From Lichenicoccus sp964242335 (GTDB taxonomy: Bacteria > Pseudomonadota > Alphaproteobacteria > Acetobacterales > Acetobacteraceae): a stretch of DNA of 64,000 nucleotides. The notes under the pieces were generated by a model. It had not been told where the DNA came from and searched no databases. It saw only the letters and a list, made by a program, of their open reading frames with translations. Shown here one piece after another: positions 19,029 to 28,094 of this stretch (position 1 is the first letter of the stretch; the number at the start of each line of letters is the position of its first letter). The stretch spans positions 43,956 through 107,955 of the forward strand of contig CAXTAY010000009.1 of NCBI GenBank assembly GCA_964242335.1, given 5' to 3'. The position numbers were made by a program, and so were the translations under genes.

Positions 19029-19889
19029 ATGCTGCGCGCCACCTGGGTGCTGCTCAAGAACAGCGTGAACGGCTACGTCGAGGACGACGCGCTGTCGCGC
19101 GGTGCGGCGATCGCCTACTACACGATCTTCTCGATCGCGCCGGTGCTGGTGATCGTCATCGCCATGGCCGGTCTCGTCTACGGGGCGGAGGCGGCCCGCG
19201 GCGCGATCGCGGGCGAGCTGCAGGGCATGATGGGCCATGACGGCGCCGAGGCGATCCAGGCGATGATCGCCTCGGCCCGCAGCAAGGATAGCGGCCTGCT
19301 CGCCACGGTGCTCGGCCTCGCGACCCTGCTGCTCACCGCCACCGGCGTGTTCGGCGAGATGCAGACCGCACTCAACGTGATCTGGAAGGTCAAGCCGGAC
19401 CCGGCGAGCTCCACGGTCTCCCGCCTGGTGCGGGCCCGTGCCGCGAGCCTGGGACTGGTAGCGACACTCGGCTTCCTGCTGATGGTCTCGCTCGCCGCCA
19501 GCGCCGGCATCACCGCCCTCGGCGACGTGCTGCAGCGGGTGCTGCCGGATGTGCGGCTGCTGCTGCGGCTGGTCAACTTCCTGCTCTCGTTCGGCATGAT
19601 CACGGTGCTGTTCGCCGCGATCTACAAGGTGCTGCCCGACCGGTCGATCGAGTGGTACGACGTCTGGATCGGCGCCCTGGCCACCGCCTTCCTGTTCACC
19701 GTCGGCAAGACGGTGATCGGCATCTATATCGGCAGCAGCCAGGTCGCATCGTCCTACGGTGCCGCGGGGGCCCTGGTGATCGTCCTGCTGTGGGTCTACT
19801 ACTCGGCGCAGATCTTCCTGTTCGGCGCCGAGTTCACCCGTGCCTTCGCGAGCCGGCACGGCAGCATGGCAGAGCGCGCGGGACCCTGA
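19029..19889 (+). CDS. YihY/virulence factor BrkB family membrane protein
   Basis: A 286-residue inner membrane protein with about six helices. The N-terminal DDALSRGAAIAYYTIFSIAPVLVIVI segment is the family hallmark, and the helix carrying SSYGAAGALVIVLLWVYYSAQIFLFGAEFTRAFA is the typical last part. The family was once called ribonuclease BN but is now regarded as a membrane protein of unknown transport or envelope role. The ATG at 19029 starts right before the conserved region; an in-frame ATG at 19011 is possible. Confidence 0.88.
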   Translation: MLRATWVLLKNSVNGYVEDDALSRGAAIAYYTIFSIAPVLVIVIAMAGLVYGAEAARGAIAGELQGMMGHDGAEAIQAMIASARSKDSGLLATVLGLATLLLTATGVFGEMQTALNVIWKVKPDPASSTVSRLVRARAASLGLVATLGFLLMVSLAASAGITALGDVLQRVLPDVRLLLRLVNFLLSFGMITVLFAAIYKVLPDRSIEWYDVWIGALATAFLFTVGKTVIGIYIGSSQVASSYGAAGALVIVLLWVYYSAQIFLFGAEFTRAFASRHGSMAERAGP

Positions 19890-19908
19890 CGCAGGCCCGA
19901 GGCTTCCC

Positions 19909-20805
19909 CTACGCCTCCTGCTCGAGCTGACGCCGCGCCTCGGCCAGCACCGCCTCGTCGGCGGCCGGAGGTGCGAGCGACAGCCGCTCCATCGCGTCGA
20001 TCATCGCCTCGACCACGACCAGGTGGGCGAACCACTTGGTGTTCGCGGGGATGGCGAACCAGGGCGCCTCCGGCCGCGCGGTCTCGATGATCGCGTCCTC
20101 GTAGGCGTCCTGGTACTGGTCCCACAGCGCGCGTTCCTTGAGGTCTCCGGCCGAGAACTTCCAGTGCTTGTCGACATCGTCGAGGCGCGCCAGCAGGCGC
20201 TTGCGCTGCTCCTCGCGGGAGATGTGCAGGAAGAACTTCAGCGGCACGATCCCCTGTCGCGCCACGTAGCGCTCGAAGCTGCGGATGTCCTTGTAGCGAT
20301 GCTGCCAGAAGCGGTCCTGGGCGCCGGCGCCGCCCTCGGGGGCCAGTTCCGGCGGCAGATGCTGCGCTTCCAGCACCTGGCGATGCACGCGCGTGACCAG
20401 CACCTCCTCGTAGTGGCTGCGGTTGAAGATGCCGATATGGCCGCGCTGCGGCAGCGCCAGGTGGACGCGCCGCAGATAGTCGTGCGCCAGATCCACCGGG
20501 CCCGGCTGCTTGAACGAGGTGACATCCACTCCCTGCGGGTTCACCCCCGACATGACGTGGCGGATGGTGCCGTCCTTGCCGCCGCTATCCATCGCCTGGA
20601 ACACCACCAGCAGCGACCATCGCGCGTTGGCGTACAGCGCGCGCTGCAGCTCGGCGAGGCGTTCGACGCCGGCGGCCAGGCGCTGCACCCCCTCCTCCCT
20701 GCCGATCTTGCCGGTATCGTCCGGGTCGAGGTGCGAGAGGCGGAACTTGCGACCCTCGGTGATCCGGTAGCGGCCGACCAGGGCGCGGCGCAGCTTGTCG
20801 GCCAT
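19909..20805 (-). CDS. Polyphosphate kinase 2 family protein
   Basis: A 298-residue PPK2 enzyme, which uses polyphosphate to phosphorylate nucleotides. The Walker A-like loop is FQAMDSGGKDGTIRHVM, followed by SGVNPQGVDVTSFK, GHIGIFNRSHYEEVLVTRVH (Walker B-like N-R-S-x-Y) and FFLHISREEQRKRL (lid). The sequence around the loop resembles the AMP/ADP-phosphorylating class III enzymes such as that of Meiothermus, but class is inferred by eye. It lies four bases behind an SDR gene on the same strand. Confidence 0.9.
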   Translation of the reverse strand: MADKLRRALVGRYRITEGRKFRLSHLDPDDTGKIGREEGVQRLAAGVERLAELQRALYANARWSLLVVFQAMDSGGKDGTIRHVMSGVNPQGVDVTSFKQPGPVDLAHDYLRRVHLALPQRGHIGIFNRSHYEEVLVTRVHRQVLEAQHLPPELAPEGGAGAQDRFWQHRYKDIRSFERYVARQGIVPLKFFLHISREEQRKRLLARLDDVDKHWKFSAGDLKERALWDQYQDAYEDAIIETARPEAPWFAIPANTKWFAHLVVVEAMIDAMERLSLAPPAADEAVLAEARRQLEQEA

Positions 20806-20809
20806 CGGA

Positions 20810-21580
20810 TCAAGCCGCCGGATCGCGCTGGATGGTGAGCGCGCTCGGTGCCTGGCAGGTGGGCATCAGCTCGATCCGGTTGACGTTCATGTGCGGCGGC
20901 AACCCGACCACCCAGGCGACGGTCTCGGCGATGTCCTCCGGGGTCAGCGGCACCGTGCCCTCGTAGAGCTTGGCGGCGCGCGCGGCGTCGCCGAAGCGCA
21001 CCTGGCTGAACTCGCTGCTGCCGCCGCACAGGCCGGGCTCGATGTCGGTCACGCGCACGTTCCGCCCCACCAGGTCGGCCTTCAGGTTCATCACCAGCTG
21101 CCGCACGAAGGCCTTGGTCGCGCCGTAGACGTTGCCGCCGGGATAGGGGTAGTCCCCGGCGATGCTGCCGATGGTCACGACGTGGCCGCGGTCGCGCGCG
21201 ACCATGCCGGGCAGCACCGCGTGCACGGTGCGGATCACGCCGCCGATGTTGGTCGCGACCATCCGCTCCCAGTCGGCCAGGCGGGCCTCCTGCGCCGGAC
21301 CCAGACCCAGCGCCAGGCCGGCATTGGCGATCAGCACGTCGACCTCGCGCCAGCCCGGCGGCAGGCAGTCCGGCAGGCCCGCCACGGCGGCCGCATCGTC
21401 CACGTCGAGCCGCAGCGGCAGCAGCGCCGGACCGAGTGCCTCGGCTAGCGTCCGCAACCGGTCCTCGCGCCGCGCGGCGGCGATGACGCGGTGTCCGTCG
21501 CGCACGAAGCGCTCGGCGATCGCCCGGCCGAAGCCGGAGCTGGCGCCGGTCACCAGGATCGTATGGCTGGGCTTGGGCAT
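20810..21580 (-). CDS. SDR family NADP-dependent oxidoreductase (YdfG-like)
   Basis: A 256-residue classical short-chain dehydrogenase. The cofactor loop is TGASSGFG (residues 11-18), then the NAG motif in LIANAGLALG, the catalytic Ser in TIGSIAGDYPYPGG and the YGATK Tyr-Lys pair, followed by DIEPGLCGGSEFS. AARRED after the second strand suggests NADP(H). This pattern, with the PGxxxxTEFS-like tail, matches E. coli YdfG, which reduces 3-hydroxy acid semialdehydes such as malonic semialdehyde. The ATG was chosen at the start of the Rossmann fold. PPK2 follows immediately. Confidence 0.88.
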   Translation of the reverse strand: MPKPSHTILVTGASSGFGRAIAERFVRDGHRVIAAARREDRLRTLAEALGPALLPLRLDVDDAAAVAGLPDCLPPGWREVDVLIANAGLALGLGPAQEARLADWERMVATNIGGVIRTVHAVLPGMVARDRGHVVTIGSIAGDYPYPGGNVYGATKAFVRQLVMNLKADLVGRNVRVTDIEPGLCGGSSEFSQVRFGDAARAAKLYEGTVPLTPEDIAETVAWVVGLPPHMNVNRIELMPTCQAPSALTIQRDPAA

Positions 21581-21750
21581 CTTCGCGTCCTCGAGAGGGT
21601 TTCCACCGCAACGCCACCAGGATCGAGCGGTTGTCCGGGCGGAGCTGCGGGCGTGGCGGCGCCGGCGACGAACGCCGCCGGGGCGTGCCAAAACCGCGAC
21701 GGTGGCACGATGCGCTTGCGCGTCCGCTCGGTTCTGCCACATCTGATGGC

Positions 21751-22332
21751 ATGTTCACGTTGCAACCCGACCTCGATGCCGGCCTCACCGGCCGGCTGCT
21801 GATCGCGATGCCGGCCCTGGTGTCCTCCCCGTTCGCGCAGGCGGTGGTGTTCCTCTGCGCGCACTCGACCGAGGACGGGGCGATGGGGCTGGTGGTCAAC
21901 CGCCGCCTGAGCCAGCCCGGCTTCGACGAGCTGCTGGAGCAGCTCGGCGTCGCGCCGACACCGCCGCGTCGGCGGATCACGCTGTGCGCCGGCGGCCCGG
22001 TGGAGAACTCGCGCGGCTTCGTGCTGCACAGCGCCGACTGGACCGGCGACGGCAGCCTGGCGGTCGACGAGGGCATCGTGCTGACCGCGAGCCTGGACGT
22101 GCTCAAGGTGATCGCCGACGGATCCGGACCGCGGCACGCGCTGCTCGCACTCGGTCACGCCACCTGGGCGCCGGGACAGCTCGAGGAGGAGATCCAGCAG
22201 AATGCCTGGCTGTCGGCGCCATCGAGCGACAAGATCCTATTCGGCGCCGATCACGAGAGCAAGTGGCGGCGCGCGCTGGGGTCGCTCAACATCGATCCGA
22301 TCCGCCTGTCCAGCCGGGTCGGGCACGCCTGA
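21751..22332 (+). CDS. YqgE/AlgH family protein (UPF0301)
   Basis: A 193-residue protein with the family landmarks: GRLLIAMPAL near the start, VFLCAHSTEDGAMGLVVNR, CAGGPVENSRGFVLH and LGHATWAPGQLEEEIQQNAWL, ending in DPIRLSSRVGHA. The molecular role is unknown; Pseudomonas AlgH affects alginate expression indirectly. The ATG begins the conserved domain, and the upstream Arg-rich open frame is considered leader of the divergent SDR gene. Confidence 0.9.
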   Translation: MFTLQPDLDAGLTGRLLIAMPALVSSPFAQAVVFLCAHSTEDGAMGLVVNRRLSQPGFDELLEQLGVAPTPPRRRITLCAGGPVENSRGFVLHSADWTGDGSLAVDEGIVLTASLDVLKVIADGSGPRHALLALGHATWAPGQLEEEIQQNAWLSAPSSDKILFGADHESKWRRALGSLNIDPIRLSSRVGHA

Positions 22333-22344
22333 TCCGGAGCCGAG

Positions 22345-23289
22345 CTAACTCACCTTGCGTATCTGCAGGACGTGCGAGGCGATCGCCGGGATCGCCAGGT
22401 AGGCCAGCCGCTTGACCTCCTTGCGGCCGCGGGCGACGGAGTCCAGCACCAAGCCGCAGACGAAGGAGAGGAACGACAGCATCACCAGTCCGGTGGCCAG
22501 CACCGCACTGGGCAGGCGCGGCACCAGCCTGGTGCGCAGGAACTCGAACACCACCGGCATCCCGAGCAGCAGGCCGGCGATCAGCAGCACGAGCCCGATC
22601 AGCGAGAAGAACTGCAGCGGTCGCTCCTGCTTCACCAGGGCGATGATGGTGCGCAGGATGCGCACCCCGTCGGTGTAGGTGCGCAGCTTCGAGGCGGAAC
22701 CGGCGGGACGATCGCGATAGGCGGTGCTGAGCTCGCCGACCGGCATGCCGAGTTCCAGCGCGTGCACGGTGAACTCGGTCTCGGTCTCGAAGCCCGACGA
22801 TAATGCGGGAAACGACTTGACGAAGCGGCGCGAGAACACGCGGTAGCCGGACAGCATGTCGCTGACCCGGTTGCCGAAGATGTAGCGCACCATGCCAGTG
22901 AGCATGACGTTGCCGAACTTGTGCCCGGGGCGATAAGCGGCCTTGATCTCGGTGACGCGGGCGCCGTTGACCATGTCGAGCTGCTCGTCGACCAGCAGCT
23001 TGACCATGCGCGGCACGTCGCGGGCGTCGTAGGTGTCATCGCCGTCCACCAGCACGTAGATGTCCGCCTCGATGTCGGCGAACATGCGACGCACCACGTT
23101 GCCCTTGCCGCGCAGCATCTCCCGGCGGACCACCGCGCCGGCGGCGCGCGCCATCGCCGCGGTGCCGTCCTCGGAATTGTTGTCGTAGACGTGGATCGTC
23201 GCGTTGGGCAGGTGCGTCCGGAAGTCACGGATCACCTTCGTGATCGTGATCTCTTCGTTATAGCAAGGGATCAGCACCGCTATATGCAT
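22345..23289 (-). CDS. Glycosyltransferase family 2 with C-terminal membrane helices
   Basis: A 314-residue polyprenyl-phosphate-sugar type GT2. The N-terminal GT-A domain shows AVLIPCYNEE, DNNSEDGT and the D-x-D motif in VLVDGDDTYDA; SGYRVFSRRFVKSFP is the usual acceptor segment. Two hydrophobic helices near residues 235-290 anchor it. Such enzymes make lipid-linked sugars for GT-C transferases, and a GT39-like protein is encoded divergently next door. The ATG giving MHIAVLIP was chosen over one 33 bases upstream. Confidence 0.85.
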   Translation of the reverse strand: MHIAVLIPCYNEEITITKVIRDFRTHLPNATIHVYDNNSEDGTAAMARAAGAVVRREMLRGKGNVVRRMFADIEADIYVLVDGDDTYDARDVPRMVKLLVDEQLDMVNGARVTEIKAAYRPGHKFGNVMLTGMVRYIFGNRVSDMLSGYRVFSRRFVKSFPALSSGFETETEFTVHALELGMPVGELSTAYRDRPAGSASKLRTYTDGVRILRTIIALVKQERPLQFFSLIGLVLLIAGLLLGMPVVFEFLRTRLVPRLPSAVLATGLVMLSFLSFVCGLVLDSVARGRKEVKRLAYLAIPAIASHVLQIRKVS

Positions 23290-23487
23290 CGTCTCGAAGC
23301 CCTTACCGAATAATCTCGCCAAATAATGCGCATTTCATATGCAATGACTGTGATATGCGTTGCGCGCACTGTCAAACCAAGCCACGAAAAAGGCACATAT
23401 CTCCTTTTTGTTCAAGGGGCGTGAAAAGCGCGCGCCTTCGTCGTTCTCGACGGTGCCTCTGCACGACCAATTCTCGATAGGACCTGA

Positions 23488-25074
23488 ATGTCTTCATCCA
23501 GCATCTTCTCCTCGGTCCAGCGCGCGCTCGCCGGACGGGACGGCGCACGTGTGCCGCCGGCCGGCCTGCTGCTGCTCGCCGGCGTGTCGATCTGCATCAG
23601 TCTCGCCCTGCCCGCCGGCTTCGCCGGCTGGGACGACCTGCACTACGTGCGGGCAGCGCAGAGCTGGCTCGCGGTCGGCGTGCACGTGCCTGCCAACCAC
23701 TGGGGAACCCGCCTGCCCTACGTGCTCACCCTGGCGGCGAGCATGCGGCTGTTCGGACTGACGGTGCTGGCGCTCACGGTGCCGAACACGATCCTGTTCG
23801 TGCTGCTGCTGCTGCTGCTCTGGCGCATCGCCGATCAGGTCTATGGCGGTGCCGCGGCGTTCTGCGCCGCCCTGGTCGTGGTCACGACGCCGCTGTTCGT
23901 GCGCATGCCGACCACCTACTACCCGGAGGTGATGGAGGCGACGTGCGCCGCCGGCGCCACCGCCCTGGTGCTGTCGGCGCTGCCCAGGCCGAGCCTGCGC
24001 GGCAGGGCCTGGCTGCTGGTCGCCGCCGGCCTGTGCGGCGGCTGCGGCATCCTGGTGCGGCAGACCGCGCTGGCGATGCCGGTGGCATTGAGCGTGCTGA
24101 TCGCGCTATCCGACCGCACGCAGCGGCGGCGCATCCTGGGCAGCGTGCTGCTGCTCGCCGCCGGCTACGCGACGCCGGTCGTGCTCGAGTCTCTGTTCTA
24201 CCTGCTGCTGACCGGCCATCCGCTGGAGCGGCTGCAGATCGACAGCCGGCACGTGCTGATCGCCAGCGCCCACCTGCGCGGGGGCACCTACAGCGGCGGC
24301 TCGCCGCTGTTCAACTGGGACCTGGAGTCGCGCTGGGACGTGCCCTCGCTGATCCGCGCACCCTGGATGATCAACCCGTTGCTGCGCGTCTTCACCAGCC
24401 CGGGACTGCTGCTGACGCCGTCGCTGTGCCTGCTGGGCGGCCTCGTCGCATGGCGGCTGCCTGGGCGCGGCCGCGACTACGCGCTGTTCGCCGGCACCGG
24501 CCTGCTGCTGCAGTACCTGCTCAACACCTTCGTGCTGGCGATCGCGCCCGACACCCGATACTTCGCCGTCAGCGTGGCGCTGGCGATGCCGCTCGCCGGC
24601 CTGCTGCTGTCGCAGCTCCGCCTCAAGCTGCTGATCCCGGCGGCGGCGCTGCTGGCGGTGCCGACGCTGCTGGTGATGCTGCTGGAACCGTCACCGGCGC
24701 ATCTGATGCCGGCGCTGCAGCGCTTCGCCTCGGGCGATCAGCCGGTGCACGTCTCGCCGGAGCTGCACGACGCGGCCACCATCCTGCTCGCCGACCATCC
24801 CGAGATCGCCCGCCACGTCACCATGGACCTGCACCGCAGCGAGGTGCCGGTGGGCGACCTCGCGGTGGTCGATGCCTATGGCTGGACCGGCGCCGCCGAC
24901 CATGGCTGCGGCGGCGGTGTCAAGCAGTGGCAGCCGGTGGACAGCAGCTCGGCCGCGGGGCCGGTCTCGACGGTGCTCGACCATTCCGGCCTCGGGCATC
25001 TGCTGCCGCCCAGCCTGTCGGCGCATTTCGACCGCAGGCAGGATCGCCTGAAGCTGGTCCGGCGCGCCTGCTGA
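23488..25074 (+). CDS. Polytopic glycosyltransferase-like membrane protein (GT39/ArnT-like)
   Basis: A 528-residue inner membrane protein with about ten to twelve helices. The first periplasmic loop carries FAGWDDLHYVRAAQSW, the acidic motif expected of GT-C enzymes that take sugars from polyprenyl phosphate, and NHWGTRLPYVL follows, similar to the R-x-P-Y segment of the family. A soluble periplasmic C-terminal stretch of about 130 residues ends in a Cys. The divergent GT2 next to it probably provides the lipid-linked sugar. The acceptor (lipid A, protein or glycan) is unknown. Confidence 0.7.
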   Translation: MSSSSIFSSVQRALAGRDGARVPPAGLLLLAGVSICISLALPAGFAGWDDLHYVRAAQSWLAVGVHVPANHWGTRLPYVLTLAASMRLFGLTVLALTVPNTILFVLLLLLLWRIADQVYGGAAAFCAALVVVTTPLFVRMPTTYYPEVMEATCAAGATALVLSALPRPSLRGRAWLLVAAGLCGGCGILVRQTALAMPVALSVLIALSDRTQRRRILGSVLLLAAGYATPVVLESLFYLLLTGHPLERLQIDSRHVLIASAHLRGGTYSGGSPLFNWDLESRWDVPSLIRAPWMINPLLRVFTSPGLLLTPSLCLLGGLVAWRLPGRGRDYALFAGTGLLLQYLLNTFVLAIAPDTRYFAVSVALAMPLAGLLLSQLRLKLLIPAAALLAVPTLLVMLLEPSPAHLMPALQRFASGDQPVHVSPELHDAATILLADHPEIARHVTMDLHRSEVPVGDLAVVDAYGWTGAADHGCGGGVKQWQPVDSSSAAGPVSTVLDHSGLGHLLPPSLSAHFDRRQDRLKLVRRAC

Positions 25075-25090
25075 ACCGCCGCGTGCGCCG

Positions 25091-25957
25091 CTACCAGCGA
25101 AAGGCGGGGATCGCCGCCAGCGGCGCCAGGCCCGCGGCCGCCGCCTCGGCACGCGCGAGCGCAGGATCGTCGCCGATGGCCTCGGCATGGATGCCGCCGA
25201 GCACCCAGCAGGACGGCAACCCCGCCGCGGCGGCGCCGGCGATGTCGGTGGCCAGCGCGTCGCCGACCGCAAGGATGCGCGCGGCCGGCAGCTCGAGCAT
25301 CGACCGGACGATCCGGTAGACCTCCGGGTACGGCTTGCCGATCGAGCGCACGCTGCCGCCGAACTGCTCGTAGAAGCGCGCCAGCATGCCGGCGCAGGGG
25401 ATGCGCCGGCCGCCGCGCACGATCTCCAGGTCCGGGTTGGCGCACAGCATCGGCAGCCGCCGTGCGGCGCAGGCCCGCAGCAGCGGCAGGTAGGGCTCGG
25501 TCCCTGCCTCCGCCTCCTCGTCGTCGGGCCCGGTATTGAGCAGGAAATCGGCCGTCTCGGGATCGTCGACCTGGTCGAGCCCGAGCCCCTCGAACAGCTC
25601 GGCATCCTTCGGCGGCCCGAGATGCAGCAGCCGGCGACCGAGGCCGGCGAACCAGGGATCGTACCGCTGCCGCAGCGCCTCGCGCGTCGCCTCGCCGCTG
25701 CTCACGATCCCGTCATAGAGCGCCTCGGCGATACCCATCGCGCGCAGCCCCGCCCGCACCGCCGCGACGCGTCGCGGTGCATTCGACAGCAGCACCACGC
25801 GCCGGCCGGCCCGGCGCAGCCGCTGCAGGCAGTCGAGTGCGCCGGGATAGGGCGAGATCCCGTCATGCACGACCCCCCAAAGATCGACGACGAAGCCGTC
25901 ATAGGCGCCGGCGAGGGCGGCGAAGCCGTCGAGGTGCCGCATCGCGGGCTCGCTCAC
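25091..25957 (-). CDS. TIGR01459-type HAD-superfamily hydrolase
   Basis: A 288-residue phosphatase of the HAD class IIA (NagD-like) group. Motif I is DLWGVVHDG (nucleophile Asp), motif II VVLLSNAPRR, motif III Lys in RSIGKPYPEVY and motif IV VGDALATDIAGAAAAG. The cap domain lies between motifs II and III. The substrate is not known. The GTG start overlaps the pyrD stop (GTGA), which decided the start; an internal ATG nine to fifteen bases further is possible. Confidence 0.88.
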   Translation of the reverse strand: MSEPAMRHLDGFAALAGAYDGFVVDLWGVVHDGISPYPGALDCLQRLRRAGRRVVLLSNAPRRVAAVRAGLRAMGIAEALYDGIVSSGEATREALRQRYDPWFAGLGRRLLHLGPPKDAELFEGLGLDQVDDPETADFLLNTGPDDEEAEAGTEPYLPLLRACAARRLPMLCANPDLEIVRGGRRIPCAGMLARFYEQFGGSVRSIGKPYPEVYRIVRSMLELPAARILAVGDALATDIAGAAAAGLPSCWVLGGIHAEAIGDDPALARAEAAAAGLAPLAAIPAFRW

Positions 25958-27042
25958 AGCGCAGTCCCCCTGGCATCGGCGAGACGGTCGAGGCCGTGGG
26001 CGCACAGCAGCGACGACAGCTCGGCGAGCAGGCGTCGCACCAGCTGCGGCCCGTGCGTCACGAAGCCGGTATAGAGCTGCACCAGGTCGGCGCCGGCGCG
26101 CACCTTGTCCAGCACGTGCTCGGCGCGCTCGATGCCGCCGCAGCCGACCAGCACCAGCCGCCGGTCGGCGATCCGCGCGACCGCCGCCAGCATGGCGGTG
26201 CTGCGGTCGCGCAGCGGCGGCCCGGACAGTCCTCCCGCCTCGCCCGCATGCGGCGAACGCAGCTGCGGCGGACGCGACAAGGTGGTGTTGGAGACGATCA
26301 GTCCGGCGGCACCCCCGTCGATGGCGGCCTCGACGATCGCCGGCAGCGCGGCTTCCGGCAGGTCGGGTGCCAGCTTGATCAGCAGCGGCCGGGGTGCGGC
26401 GGCGGCGGCGGCGATCGCCGTCAGCAGGGCGGTGATCCGCGCGGCATCCTGCAGGTCGCGCAGCCCGGGCGTGTTCGGCGAGGACAGGTTGATCACCAGG
26501 TAGTCGACCAGTGGTGCGGCGGCACGCACCAGGGCGGGATAGTCGCGCAGCGGCTCCGCGCCCTGCTTGTTGATGCCGAGATTGAGCCCGACCGGAACCC
26601 CCTCCACCCGCTTCAGCCGCGCCAGCCGGGCGAGCACGGCGTCGATGCCCTGGTTGTTGAAGCCCATGCGGTTGATCACCGCACCATCCTCGCGCAGCCG
26701 GAACAGCCGCGGACGCGGATTGCCGGGCTGCGGCAGCGGCGTCACCGTGCCGGCCTCGACGAAGCCGAAACCGAGGCGCGCCAGCGGCCGCAGCACCCGC
26801 GCATCCTTGTCGAAGCCGGCGGCGATGCCGATCGGGTTGGCGAAATGCAGCCCGAGGGCGTCGACCGCCAGCGCCGGGTCGGGGCGGCCCGGTGCCCGGC
26901 CGCCGAGCCCGAGCATCAGCCCGGCGGTCGCGAGCCCGTGCGCCCGCTCCGGGTCGAGACGGCGCAGCAGGCGCATCGCGCCGGCGTCGAGGAGGTCAGA
27001 GACCGGAAGCCCGAGGCGGGGCATTGCGTGGGTGCGCGGCAT
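25954..27042 (-). CDS. pyrD: Dihydroorotate dehydrogenase (quinone), class 2
   Basis: Oxidises dihydroorotate to orotate in pyrimidine synthesis, passing electrons to ubiquinone at the inner membrane. The 362-residue protein has the class 2 N-terminal extension (residues 1-45, membrane-binding helices) before DALGLHFANPIGIAAGFDKDA. The catalytic Ser lies in LVINLSSPNTPGLR; IKLAPDLPE, IVSNTT and VGCGGIERAEH form the FMN site. A GGAGAGG ribosome-binding site precedes the ATG. It overlaps the HAD gene by four bases. Confidence 0.95.
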   Translation of the reverse strand: MPRTHAMPRLGLPVSDLLDAGAMRLLRRLDPERAHGLATAGLMLGLGGRAPGRPDPALAVDALGLHFANPIGIAAGFDKDARVLRPLARLGFGFVEAGTVTPLPQPGNPRPRLFRLREDGAVINRMGFNNQGIDAVLARLARLKRVEGVPVGLNLGINKQGAEPLRDYPALVRAAAPLVDYLVINLSSPNTPGLRDLQDAARITALLTAIAAAAAAPRPLLIKLAPDLPEAALPAIVEAAIDGGAAGLIVSNTTLSRPPQLRSPHAGEAGGLSGPPLRDRSTAMLAAVARIADRRLVLVGCGGIERAEHVLDKVRAGADLVQLYTGFVTHGPQLVRRLLAELSSLLCAHGLDRLADARGTAL

Positions 27043-27184
27043 CGCCCTCTCCTGCCGCAAGCCGCGGACCGAGGAAAGCGCCGTCATCGCGCAACACGCA
27101 GAACCGGGACGGCGGGAGGCATGCGGAGACGGGCGAGTGCGGTTCCGGCTTGCCTTGCGCGGCGCGAGCCGCGATCTTGCCGCG

Positions 27185-27397
27185 ATGTGGGACGAGCCAT
27201 ACCTGGAAACCTGTTGTCGTTCGGCGCTGCACCGCCTGATCCTGGCCGGCGGCAGCGGCAGGCCTCGCGACCCGAAGGACCTGCCCTGCCTGGAGCGGCT
27301 GGACGGGATGGGGATGGCGGTGCACAGCGACGGACGCTACCGGATCACCGAGACGGGCCGACGACGGCACGCCTCGGAGATCGTGTCGACCGGCTGA
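27185..27397 (+). CDS. Small conserved-looking protein upstream of the S24-like regulator
   Basis: A 70-residue frame, MWDEPYLETCCRSALHRLIL at the start and ending RYRITETGRRRHASEIVSTG, that looks like a small winged-helix-type domain (the YRIT-TGxxRH ending resembles the wing of many small transcription factors). It ends ten bases before the regulator on the same strand. I have the impression that similar small proteins precede S24 regulators in Acetobacteraceae, but cannot confirm it here. Confidence 0.55.
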   Translation: MWDEPYLETCCRSALHRLILAGGSGRPRDPKDLPCLERLDGMGMAVHSDGRYRITETGRRRHASEIVSTG

Positions 27398-27407
27398 GGG
27401 CGGGCCG

Positions 27408-28061
27408 GTGAAGCACGAGGATGTCTGGCGCGCACTCGACACGCTGGCGGCGGAGAAGGGTTTGTCGCCGTCTGGGCTGGCGCGTGCCGCGGGGCTCGAT
27501 CCGACCTCCTTCAACCGCTCCAAGCGCGCCACCCGCCAGGGGCGGCTGCGCTGGCCGAGCACCGAGAGCCTGAGCCGGGTGCTCGCCGCCACCGGCGCCA
27601 GCCTGGACAGCTTCAGCGCCCTGGTCGGCGGCGCGCGGGCGCTGGCCAGCCTGCGTCCGCACCGGGCGGCGCTGCCGGGCACCGCCGAGCGCATCGGCGA
27701 CCGGCGCCTGCCGCAGGTCGCCTACTCGGCGCTGCAGCAGGGCGAGGACGCCTTCGCCGGCGCCGAGCAGACGGTGATGCCGATGCAGGCGGAACCGGGC
27801 AGCTACGCGATCTGGCTGGACACCGACGCGTTCGAGCCGGTGCTGCGCGAGAGCGGGCTGCTGATCGCCTCGCCGGAGACGCCGGTACGCACCGGAGACC
27901 GGGTGGTGCTGCGGCGCCATCCCGGGACGATGCTGGCCGGGATCCTCAGCCGGGCGATGCCGGAGTGGCTCGAGATCGACGGCTTCGGGCACACCGGCAG
28001 CGTGGCGCTGCGCACCGACACGATCAGCTGGATGCACCGCATCGGCTGGGCCAGCCTGTAG
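27408..28061 (+). CDS. S24/LexA-like XRE-type transcriptional regulator without catalytic dyad
   Basis: A 217-residue protein with an N-terminal helix-turn-helix (LSPSGLARAAGLDPTSFNRSKR, residues 19-40) and a C-terminal S24 peptidase-like domain (from about 128). In active family members a GDSM motif supplies the Ser and a Lys follows after about 35 residues. Here the equivalent positions read TDAF (Ala141) and GTMLAGILSR (Gly178), while the surrounding PVLRESGLLIAS and RTGDRVVLRR are conserved. It probably binds DNA but cannot self-cleave. Start is a GTG; no stress or phage gene is adjacent. Confidence 0.82.
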   Translation: MKHEDVWRALDTLAAEKGLSPSGLARAAGLDPTSFNRSKRATRQGRLRWPSTESLSRVLAATGASLDSFSALVGGARALASLRPHRAALPGTAERIGDRRLPQVAYSALQQGEDAFAGAEQTVMPMQAEPGSYAIWLDTDAFEPVLRESGLLIASPETPVRTGDRVVLRRHPGTMLAGILSRAMPEWLEIDGFGHTGSVALRTDTISWMHRIGWASL

Positions 28062-28094
28062 CGGCGAAGCTCCCGCCGCCCCTGCCCGACCGGA

